From: Magnaporthiopsis rhizophila
Lineage: Eukaryota; Ascomycota; Sordariomycetes; Magnaporthales; Magnaporthaceae
Length of the DNA stretch: 64,000 bases
Reading direction: 5' to 3'
Assembly (NCBI GenBank): GCA_003049465.1
Contig: PYSS01000015.1
Span: 371,974 to 435,973, forward strand
Shown here in pieces: positions 51,543-60,270 of this stretch. How positions within the stretch are numbered: the stretch's first letter is position 1; the number at the start of each line of letters is the position of its first letter. The notes beneath the pieces are model-generated. The model made no database searches. It had not been told where the DNA came from and was given only the letters and a program-made list of their open reading frames with translations. A program made the position numbers and the translations under genes.

Positions 51543-52761
51543 CTACCACTTCATCTCATGGGGCTTGTCGCCCTTGCGGAGGCTGAAGGAGGAGGCCAGG
51601 TAGGAGGCGAGAAGGTCGACCTTCTTGATGTTGGCGATCAGGGCCTTGTCGATCGCCTTCTGGTCCGCGGCCCGGGTGCTGTTAACCTCCTTCTTCTGTC
51701 GGAGGGGCGATAAACTGTCAGCATTCTTGATGCGGCTTGAGCGACGCCGCGGCATATATTCCAAGACAGAAACAGGAAGCGGACCCGTCTGGTCCATGCC
51801 ATGGGCCGACGTACCTCTGGCTTCTCTCCCTGCTTGAAGAAAGCCTCCTCGCCAGCCTTCTCCTTGGCCTTGTCGGCGGTGAAGTACTTGGGTTGCGAAA
51901 CCTCCTCAATCTTCTTCTCGTCCAGGCCCGACAGGTCGACCTTCTGCGACGTCGCGATGACGTACCTGGCGTTGACCCTGCGCAGGGGCACGCCGTTGAT
52001 CTTGAAGGGACCGGTAACGAGGAGGACGCCCTGGTCGAGAGACTTGAGGAGAACAACGCGCTTGCCACGGAACCGGCCGGCCAGGAGGATCAGGACGGTG
52101 CCGGGCTCCAGGGACTTGCGCGGCGTCCAGGGACGGACGGCCTTGCGGACCTGCAATTTTTCGGGGGATGAATGTTAGTGACTGATGGCTTTTATGCGCT
52201 TGTGCGTGGTTGTATGTTTTGCAAGGGACGAGGGCTGCCGCCATGGACGTCCTCGCCCCCTTCGCTGCTGCCGCCACCACCACCAACACCCTCACTTGCC
52301 CGCCGCCGCCCATTGTGATCGTTGCCGACTTCTTTTCGCCGGTTGAGAGCAGGCGCACGAGCCTTTCGTCCCGGGCTCAGGCCCTCCCGTCTTGTTCCCT
52401 CCTCGTTGATTTCCCTTGCTTCTGGCGGCGCGACTTTCCCTTCCCAGCAGCGCTAGGCGTGGAGGGTTGCTCGCTGCACCGCAAGCCAACCGCAGAACCC
52501 CTCGCCCTCCCCAAAGTGCCGAGGCATCGCGCACTCCCTCCCCCAATCCCTCTCAAGCGGCCCGCCCACCACAAAATCCTCATCCAAGCCGGCAGCGAAG
52601 AGATACAGGTGTGCGGCACGTCAATGCATCGGTCGGCTTACCTTCCGGGGGCCGGCATCGTCGGTCGCTGGGTACCACTTCTGGGCCTTCTGGGAGTGGT
52701 GAGGCACCGTCCGGCTCGACTTGCCGAACGTCTTGGTGGTGGGCTCCGTCTGCGTCGACAT
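51543..52761 (-). CDS. RPL6: 60S ribosomal protein L6 (eL6)
   Basis: It is a large-subunit ribosomal protein. Exons on the minus strand are 52761-52642, 52150-51815 and 51695-51543, giving 202 residues. The N-terminal 40 residues are specific to fungi (MSTQTEPTTKTFGK...). The conserved KOW-like core begins VRKAVRPWTPRKSLEPGTVLILLAGRFRGKRVVLLKSL, then GPFKINGVPLRRVNARYVIATSQKVDL. The next block (DEKKIEEVSQPKYFTADKAKEK) and the C-terminal KALIANIKKVDLLASYLASSFSLRKGDKPHEMKW complete eL6. Intron 1 is 491 nt, long for this window, intron 2 is 119 nt. Both donors are GTAAG/GTACG-type. There is no doubt about identity because each join restores family sequence. Divergent upstream sequence contains a retroelement remnant. 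Confidence 0.94.
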
Positions 52762-53102
52762 TTTTGCTTGTGGCTTTCCCGCTCGCGTTGGAGGGCCGTG
52801 GGAAAGGAAAAGAAAAGAAAAGATGTCGTGTCGTCGTCGTGCGAATCTGAGGTTGTCGATCCAAACGCCGGGTCCCAATTGTTGCTTGAAATTCTCTTGT
52901 GGGTGCGCATGAGAAAGAGGCAAGCCCTCGCAAATTCCGCGCTAGCCCTTTGTGGATTGGCGGTCTTTGGAGGGGCTGTGGCGTCTCTGTGGCGGTGGCC
53001 GCGGCAGCACGTGAGGAGTGGGGGAGGAATGCGCCTGTCGTCCAGGTCTGCCCCGCTTCCAGCCTCCATGGGGGAGCTTCGCGAACTTTTTGGCCGGTCC
53101 CT

Positions 53103-53402
53103 TCTTCCCACTGGCCCTTACAGGTCGAGCCGAGGCCTATTTCATCCAGGCTATAGGCAGGCGTTGCGCCTTTAGGGAAATCTACCTAAGGCTTAAGGAA
53201 CACTTCGACACAGAGATCAACAGGCAGCAATACTACACAGTCTGGAACGTGATTGAGCTGCAGTCCGTGTAGTACTGTTGCCTGTTGATCTCTGTGTCGA
53301 AGTGTTCCTTAAGCCTTAGGTAGATTTCCCTAAAGGCGCAACGCCTGCCTATAGCCTGGATGAAATAGGCCTCGGCTCGACCTGTAAGGGCCAGTGGGAA
53401 GA
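53103..53402. repeat. Near-perfect inverted repeat, 142-bp arms with 16-bp spacer
   Basis: The left arm 53103-53244 is the reverse complement of the right arm 53261-53402. By eye there are four mismatches, all within the last 25 bases next to the spacer 53245-53260. Transcription through it would give a long hairpin RNA. Each arm encodes the same protein segment on its own strand. Confidence 0.9.
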
Positions 53403-53520
53403 GCGCATGGAGCTGTGTAAGGGGGATGCTGAGCGCCCCACAGGTGCCCGCGAAGATCAGAACTTTGTCGTCCAAGATATCGTACTGTTCTCCGGAGTAC
53501 CGGTGTGCCTTGTTGTACAT
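53233..53520 (-). pseudogene. LTR-retrotransposon gag fragment (truncated)
   Basis: The minus-strand frame reads HRYSGEQYDILDDKVLIF, CGALSIPLTQLHALFP, ALTGRAEAYFIQAIGRR and KEHFDTEINRQQYY, the texture of fungal Ty3/copia-type gag (a capsid segment with HFDTE...RQQYY). It breaks in the spacer and left arm where the inverted copy begins. Only about 90 residues remain, with no protease, integrase, reverse transcriptase or LTR nearby, so this is a dead fragment. The family cannot be named from the piece. Confidence 0.65.
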
Positions 53521-54033
53521 ATTCCCACCTTGATGTACCCAGCATTTTGGAGCCTCACTTTAACCTGGACAACCATCTCACAGAACCTTACCTAGGCGAC
53601 ACACCTGCAGTTACCACAGCAAACAGCTTGTAGTTATTTGCTTTGTTTTTTTTCTTTGCCTATGCTGCTTAATAGCCTTCACGCTCTTGAAATACATAGC
53701 TGTTTTAGGGATACAAAGTAAATAGAGCGCGGAGTCGTATCCATCTCTGATATGACCTATTCTTTTTCTGCCGGGCGGTGTGGTGCTAATGGCTGGCGAC
53801 TACGTAATTTTGGGAGCTACCTAGACTCAGGTACCTCTACCAGGCAACTCAACGGCCAATTGAGCCTGAGCTAAACGCTGCGACTGAGGCCCTCTCACAC
53901 GACATCCTGCCGGTAACCCGCTCGTTTCGAGAATTTCCTTGCACGATACCCGAATACCAAACAACACCGCTCGCTCCCACTCGACAGATCACTTTGGTCT
54001 CGTCTGCAGCATCCCTGGCTTCACAACGGCGCA

Positions 54034-55751
54034 ATGTCCGTCGTGCCGCTGATCACGTTCAAGGCGGGGCAGTGCGAAATCGATGTTAGTCCAGCTCTTC
54101 GCAATTGCGCCTTTGTTATTTGATGCTATCTAGTCCAGCCCCCGAGCTACGCTGGCTGCGTCTTCCCGATCTCCGGCTGACAGAACAAACAACAGACGGA
54201 TAGCGAGCCGCACAAGGTGAAGGCCTTGTCGCAGCCGGGCTACATCTACCTCTATGCCGAGGATGGTACGACAAGGCCTACGCACCGCGCCGTCACCCAG
54301 TGCTCCCCGTGACGCGTGCTGACCAGCCTTTAGCACTCATCCACTTCTGCTGGCGTCCCCGGACCCAGGCAATCGACGACGAGCCCCCGCTCGACCTAGT
54401 CATGGTCCCCGGCGACGGCCACTTCGTACCCTACACCAACGCCGACCAACCGACGTCCAAGACCAACGGCCGCATCTTTGTGCTCAGGTTCATCTCCTCG
54501 TCCACCAGGTACCTGTTTTGGCTCCAGTCCAAGTCGCAGAGCACCTCGGGCGACCCGGCCTGGTTCAGCCCGCGCGACAAGAAGATTGGAGATATTGTCG
54601 ACCGCCTGCTGCAGGGCGAAGAGGTGGATGTGACTCGGGAGCTGGCGGCCATCCGTGGCGGCGACAGTCGACGCGAGGACGACGACGATGATACCATGGA
54701 GGACGTCGGTGGTCCGGGCGCGTCCCATGACAACCCGCACCAGAGCGCGAGCGGTGGCGCTGGCCCTGACGCTACGGGAGGCGACGTCCGGCGAGAGGGC
54801 GAAGATGCCCGAGAGGGTGGTGCAGATGGCGCCAGAGCGTAGGTTTTCACTCAAGCATTCGTTATTTTGCTTTTTGCTCTGCAGTGTTTTGCTTTCGTTC
54901 TCTGCGCCATTTCCAGCAGGTGGGGAAGCCTACCTTTCGAGACATTGTTGGTCCATTGGTACAAGTACAGGGCGGGCCAAGCAGAGACAGCATTGCTTGG
55001 TAAATTGTTGATTGCCGCAAATCGATTGGCCAATCGTTGCTTTGAACCTGAGTGTGCAGGCCGGCACGCCGCATGAATTGCCTGTACCTCGATCAATCCA
55101 CGGCGAGATGCTTTAATAAGGGTTTTTTTCATGTTTTTTTTTTTTTTTGTTACCTTGTTTTTCGCTCTTCTGCTTAATCAAGACTGCCCAGACAGATTGG
55201 CTAACAGATGCGTTAGTGCAAGCGGAGACGTCCCTGATGCAGCTACCGCTGTGCAGAACTTCCTCAACTCGCTCAAGGGCGGCTCTAGCATGGCGAGCAT
55301 GCAGCAGCAGAGCCAGGGCAAGGTGTACCCGCTGCTGACCGACCTCCTGGAGCCGTCGACGACAATACCCGTGGCCGATTCCGCTGCCGCCGAATATGTA
55401 GACAACCTATTGGACCTGCTACCGCCCACCGTCCTCGTCCTCGCCCTGGACGACACGTTCGAGGGCGAGCCCACGCCGGCCGACGCCGCCTCGGCCAAGG
55501 CGGCCATGAGCCTCGACCAGAAGAGGAAGCTCCTCAAGCAGGTCCTCCGCAGCCCCCAGTTCCACCAGAGCCTGTCCAGCCTCTCGGTCGCGCTCAGGGA
55601 CGGCGGTCTGCCCAGCATCGCCGAGGCGCTCGGCATTCGGGTTGAGAACGGCGGCCTCGTCCGCGGCGGCAGCGTGCCCATGGGCGGAGGCGACGCCATC
55701 GAGGCGTTCGTCGAGGGGGTTAAGAAAACGGTCCAGGAGAAGAAACGATAA
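54034..55751 (+). CDS. RPN13: Rpn13 (ADRM1), proteasome ubiquitin receptor
   Basis: A subunit of the 19S proteasome that binds ubiquitin and, through its C-terminal domain, the deubiquitinase Uch37/UCHL5. Exons are 54034-54084, 54196-54265, 54334-54838 and about 55208-55751. The Pru (PH-like) domain covers about residues 1-120 (MSVVPLITFKAGQCEID, then YIYLYAED, LIHFCWRPR, LVMVPGDGHFVPY, RIFVLRFISSSTRYLFWLQSK). An acidic/Gly linker at about 150-205 follows. The last exon carries the DEUBAD domain (DAATAVQNFLNSL, VYPLLTDLLEPS, RKLLKQVLRSPQFHQSLSSLSVALRDGGLPSIAEALGI). The last intron is about 369 nt, with several in-frame acceptors (before 55208 or 55223, possibly one earlier), so a few junction residues are uncertain. 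Retaining that intron stops at TAG 54840-54842. Confidence 0.9.
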
Positions 55752-55990
55752 TGATGGAGGATTTGTTGGTACTCTCAGTGGGACCCTACACAAATATGTG
55801 TTGACGCGCTGTGCAGGCGTTTGTTCCGCGACCCTGCCAGATCTAGATCATTGGATCTAGCAATGACCCCAGGTTATTATATCGTACATTCCGAAACAGA
55901 AAACATAGACCTTCCTGAGACAAAAGCGAAGCAAGCAAAAAAGAAGAACATGCTATGATTTACGCTTCTCCTGTAGGTCGAACTCCCAAA

Positions 55991-57253
55991 CTACTCGCCA
56001 TCCCCATCAACGTCTTCTCCCCTGTCCTTGGACTTCCTGAACTTCTCCTTGCCGGTAGAAAATGACGCCTCGACCGTCCGGCCGTCGAAACTGCGTCCGT
56101 GCATGAGCTTAATGCAGGCCTCTGCGGCGGGCTGCTGGCGAAACTTGACGCTCACGATGCCCTCGGGCTCCAGGTCGAAGAGCACAATGTTCGTCACATC
56201 ACCAAGCTTTTCGCACTCGTCGCGGATGTCCTCCTTGATGTCGAGCAGCGCCGCGGGGTCGTCCTCGAGCTCCTGGAGCGTGAACATGTGCTTCAGAATG
56301 ACGGTGCGCTCTGCCTTGCGGGACGCGGGGCCCCTGCCTTCGTCGGCGGGCGGCAGCGCCGCGGCGAGGTGCGGGTAAGGGTCGTCGTCGTCCCAGTCGG
56401 CAAGCTTCGCGTCTAGTTTCTGGGTCTTCTTGATGATCTTTTGCTTGTCACCCGAGCTGCGTTGTTGTCTGCTGGCTCCTGCATCTTTGCCGCCCGCAGT
56501 GGCGGCACCATTGGGCCCGTCTCCGCCGCCGTCTTGCCTCTCGTCCCGCTGCTGCTGGGTGTCGTAGCTTGTCTTCTTGTAGCTCGAGTCGGCCGGCTGC
56601 ACGCGCATCCTCGGGGCCGACGACGACGAGCCGGTGAAGCGGAAGTCGGTGTCGTCGAGGAGCATGATGGCCATGTCGACGGACTGGGGCTTGAAGAAGA
56701 CGATGAGGGCGTCGCCCTTGAAGCTGCCGTCGGCGTCGGTGTACATCTTGATGCGGGGGCGGTTCCCGTCGATCTCCTCGGCGATGACGCCACACTTGCG
56801 CGAGAACAGCTCGGCGATCTCGTCCAGCGTCGCGTCGGTCGGCAGGCCCGTCACGTACACGGCCGTGTTCTGGCGCGGCGCGGGAGGTGCCGCAGCCGCG
56901 GCGTGTCGTTTGGCGCCGCCCTTCCTGCCGCCGTTGCTGTTAGAGGCGCCTCCCGCCGCTGTGTCGTCGTGCTTCCTCTTGCGGCCGCCACCGCCACCGC
57001 CGTCGCGGAACCCCTCGTCGTCGGCGGCGCCGGGCGCGGGTGCGTAGGCAGCCTGGTGCTCCTCGATCAGGGCATCGTCCAGAGCGGGGATCCACCGCTT
57101 GAGACCGCCGTCCCACTCATACTCTGCGCCGTCCTCCTGGACCGCGATGTACTTGTTGTCGAGCTTGGAGAAGGAGATACGATCGTCCGCGTCGAACTCG
57201 GCAGGGTTGGTGGGGAACGACCAGAACTCAGCGACTGGCTCCGTGTCGGTCAT
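55991..57253 (-). CDS. CUS2: Cus2 / Tat-SF1 (HTATSF1) U2 snRNP splicing factor
   Basis: It binds SF3b1 and U2 and is displaced by Prp5 during prespliceosome formation. Single exon of 420 residues from ATG 57253. An N-terminal WxF-type region (AEFWSFPTNP, YEWDGGLKRWIP, residues 8-55) is characteristic of this family. A Gly/Lys-rich low-complexity linker (about 83-120) is followed by the first RRM (about 128-218, TAVYVTGLPTDATLDEIAELF...FKGDALIVFFKPQSVDMAI). A Gln/Gly linker with DWDDDDPYPHL follows, then a C-terminal UHM-type RRM (about 318-405, RTVILKHMFTLQELEDDPAALLDIKEDI...GIVSVKFRQQPAAEACIKLMHGRSFDGRTVEA), where the RSF tripeptide is the UHM R-X-F motif. Prp5 lies in the same window on the other strand. 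No introns are visible. Convergent on RPN13. Confidence 0.92.
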   Translation of the reverse strand: MTDTEPVAEFWSFPTNPAEFDADDRISFSKLDNKYIAVQEDGAEYEWDGGLKRWIPALDDALIEEHQAAYAPAPGAADDEGFRDGGGGGGRKRKHDDTAAGGASNSNGGRKGGAKRHAAAAAPPAPRQNTAVYVTGLPTDATLDEIAELFSRKCGVIAEEIDGNRPRIKMYTDADGSFKGDALIVFFKPQSVDMAIMLLDDTDFRFTGSSSSAPRMRVQPADSSYKKTSYDTQQQRDERQDGGGDGPNGAATAGGKDAGASRQQRSSGDKQKIIKKTQKLDAKLADWDDDDPYPHLAAALPPADEGRGPASRKAERTVILKHMFTLQELEDDPAALLDIKEDIRDECEKLGDVTNIVLFDLEPEGIVSVKFRQQPAAEACIKLMHGRSFDGRTVEASFSTGKEKFRKSKDRGEDVDGDGE

Positions 57254-57947
57254 GGCGTGTCGGGAGGGGAGGAGAAGGTTCAGAGATGGGAGCAGGTGGG
57301 AGAAGAGAGTCGGATCTAGGACGAAGAAGCGCCTTGCGAAACCAAGGGATGCGCGGCCCAGGTTCCTCCCGCCCTGGGGTGGAAGCCGGGTGCCAAATGG
57401 GATGGTTCAGATTTACTCGCTCGTGTAAACTTAAAACGGCGTGGGTTCCGACGTTTGAATGCTTTGAATCGGATTCCCCAGGTGCAAGCTTTTGATACGA
57501 TATTCTGGCAAGGCAGCGCCCCAGGACCAACTTTGTGCGTACTGTGCGCGGAGTATCCGAATTGAATCAATGCGCACAGTTGACCCCACCTGGGAGAGAT
57601 GGATAAAAAGCAAGAGCACCCAACTTTCCATGTTCAAGAAGCCGCAGCAGAGAAGCAAACGGAAGAAAATATAAGTACCTACCAAAAATTTGCAGAAATG
57701 CTTACCGGGTGAAGGCTGCTCATATTAAATCAAGTCAAATGGGCGGCGGTAAGAACAGACAAGAAATAAGGAGAAAGGAAACCCTAGAAAATTACACCTG
57801 CGCAGTCGAGGTTGCATCGTCAATGGTCAACCAAGACCCTGCACGCATGCACTAACACGTCATAATGAGGCTCACTCATCCGAGAGAAGGATGGCAGGGC
57901 GAAGCGAGACGCAAGCCTGGTCGCTCCCGGAATGACAAGGAGATAAT
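57254..57947. other. Intergenic region between two minus-strand genes
   Basis: About 690 bp holding the CUS2 promoter and the 3' end of the luciferase-domain gene. AT-rich at about 57640-57780. No other gene is seen. Confidence 0.4.
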
Positions 57948-59030
57948 CTATGGATCCCTTATGAGCTTGAGCTCGACCTTCTCGGCTGTGGTGTACCAAA
58001 TGGCGGCCTCAATGATCTTGCACACAATTCGGAGATCGTTCTCATCTAGCGTTGCGAAGTCCAAGGCCGATACAGGTTAGGGCAACCGAGGTATTTGTAC
58101 GAGTGCGAAGAAGCCGAACAGGAAGGTATTGCGGTGACCATATCTTACCTCGCGGTGCATACTTTGTTGGGCCAAACAAAAAGTAGGCGGAGAGGGTGAG
58201 TCAGTGGCGTTGGTTTACGTCGGGGGCTATCGAGTATCCCAACTTACTATCATCATAAAGGTGTCTGGGAGCGGTGACTGAACCCAGCCCTTGAAGCTCA
58301 GGGGGTGTCGCTGGCCCCAGCCCCTTTGGAGCACTTCTTTGATGTCGTCCGGGTGGAGGTTCATGTGCATAGACTTGTCCGAGTTGTGCACGTGAGCAAT
58401 CTCGCCATTGCCGCAGACATTGACGGGGTGCCTCGCAAACAGCGCGAATCCGTGCTTCTCGAGGCTCGACGTCCCAACACCGAGTTTGTCTGGGTGCTTG
58501 GCGCTGAGGCTCTCTATAGACGCCTTGAGCAGCTCGCACAGCTGCCCGCTGCCCCACTGGTCCAGCTGCCTCTGCGGCGCCAGGCCGGCGACGGCGGGAC
58601 GCGGGCCTGGTCGGAACGAAAGGGACTGCTCTTGCAGGATGCCAATGGTCGGCAGCTTGTTGGGGCTGGCCGTTGGTGGGGTGAAGGGGTCCCGGAGGGC
58701 AAAAATGCGATACCACGCCAGGCGTGCGTAGCCCGCTGGTGTCGGGGGAGTGCCGCCGGGGCCCAGCTTGATGAAATTCTTGTAGTCGTTCCGAATCAGC
58801 AGCAAAATAGGCATGCTGACAAGCAGACAAGCGAAGATGGGCTGCTCGATCGTGTGCATGCCGAGGACGATTACCAGCGTTACAGCCAGCAGGGCCGGGG
58901 CGTCGAGTGTGATGGAGAAGGGGTCCTGCCGGATGACCATGTTGATTCCAACCTCGTCTTCCTGCTGTTCGTCGCCGTGGGTGGCCGAGCGCGGCGGGGA
59001 GGGTAGCATGGCCGGCGAGTGTGCAGCCAT
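57948..59030 (-). CDS. Luciferase-domain (DUF5519) membrane-anchored protein
   Basis: Three exons on the minus strand: 59030-58248, 58161-58149 (13 nt) and 58045-57948, giving 297 residues. Start ATG 59030 (MAAHSPAML) is preferred; the frame is open upstream with another ATG at 59231 that would add 67 residues. A hydrophobic pair near residues 40-85 (APALLAVTLVIVLGMHTIEQPIFACLLVSMPILLLI) suggests one or two membrane helices. The C-terminal domain has the DUF5519 signature: FARHPVNVCGNGEIAHVHNSDKSMHMNLHP, DDIKEVLQRGWGQRHPLS, then PLPDTFMMI joined through the microexon to YAPRDENDLRIVCKIIEAAIWYTT. This splice pattern restores the family ending precisely. The biochemical function of this fungal family is not established, and the luciferase label refers only to the fold name. 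Confidence 0.87.
58149..58161 (-). other. 13-nt microexon of the DUF5519 gene
   Basis: Bounded by AAAG| and |GTAAGA on the minus strand, it encodes YAPR plus the first base of the next codon. Skipping it would break the frame of the conserved C-terminus. Confidence 0.85.
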
Positions 59031-60270
59031 ACCGACTTTACTTCTTATAAGCCAAGATGCCGATGCCCTAGGCCCTAAGCCGGAGTGTCTCGTTCTGAAG
59101 GTTCGCTCGTGGTATACTTCAATGGCTTGACTAGGGGTTCTTTGTTTGTTGTTTTCTGGCTCCGAGTATCTCTCAAATGGAGATTGTATCTTGCAGTTGG
59201 CAAACGGCTTCCTGTCTAGATACTGAGGCATAGGCGGTTGAAAGTGGGAGCTCAAAGAGAACAACACAGTAATTTGAACAATTCAGAGGAGCCAAACCGC
59301 AGCTAGCCATGTTTATACACATCGCCGCACGTTGCAGGTGTCATACAAACAGCGGCGCTGGAGGACGAGACGCAAAATGGCTGCTGTGCTGGCACGCTCC
59401 CATGTCCGTCCCACTTGGGCACCAGTCGTTGAAGCGGGTATCCGTACCACGTTCGGATGAGAGAGGAGAGCTGCTGCGCTCGCCTCGAGCAGTCACGCGC
59501 TCCTGCTCCTAGCAGATGGCAGTAGCCGGTGACGCAACATGAGTTGTAGGCGGGGACGGTCTGCGACCGGCAGCGGCGGCGAAGCAAGGGCTGCCTAGGG
59601 TAAGGCCTCTCTCCGCAAAAGGAACGATATGCACCTACCGCTGTGATCAGCAGACATGTAGACATGACACCAGCTTGACGCCGCTAAACCGTTCCCGCCG
59701 GACCGACATCTCCAAGGTCATCGTGAATGGAGCGTTAACTCTTTTTTAACCTGGCCTGGTCTTGGTCTGCAAGTGGTGACGGTTCAGGTACCTCATTGGC
59801 CTTGATTTACGGTTTGCCATTGGCAGGCGGGGGTTCCGTCGGCACTCCCCACACAGTGCAGAGCTGGCAGGGTCCGTCCAATCGGGTGGTTCTGACCTCA
59901 TGGTTGCTCAGCCAACCACTACGGCGATATCAAAATACCAAAATATGCACCGCAGCCAAAATTGAAGACAAGGTACAGAATTCAAATCCGTGCAGCCCCT
60001 TGACCATCCCACCCACTATTCCGAGTCCAAATCGGTCTCTTCATACCACTCTATCCGGCTCGATTGTCTGCGTAGCCACACCCCACGCCGTCAACCTCGT
60101 TACAAGCTGGCAATCGTGACGTCCCTCCTCCTTTTCGCCTGCCACGGATATCCGAGGCCAACAACCAGGAGTCGGCCGAGTATCGGGCGTTCTGCCTGAC
60201 ATTTGCTGCGCGGCTAGCCATAGCAGCCCACACGGCCACGGCAAGACCTGCTGCGATCGCACCGCACCAC
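59031..60270. promoter_or_regulatory. Divergent region DUF5519 gene / DUF3405 gene
   Basis: About 1.24 kb between divergent starts, or about 1.04 kb if the upstream ATG at 59231 is used. GGTACC-type words occur at about 59788. No gene, RNA or transposon fragment is convincing. The final 150 bp are C-rich. Confidence 0.4.

Larger units (their letters stand above)
52762..54033. promoter_or_regulatory. Divergent region RPL6 / RPN13 containing a retroelement remnant
   Basis: About 1.27 kb between divergent starts. The RPL6-proximal 300 bp presumably hold the RPL6 promoter. A gag-derived inverted repeat at 53103-53402 splits the region. The segment 53640-54030 is presumably the RPN13 promoter and has a T-rich stretch at about 53645-53655. 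Confidence 0.55.

Noticed and set aside
52210..53175. Plus-strand frame of 321 residues across the first intron, first exon and promoter of RPL6
   Set aside because: It overlaps a secure RPL6 exon on the other strand and contains proline- and arginine-rich noise without a family.
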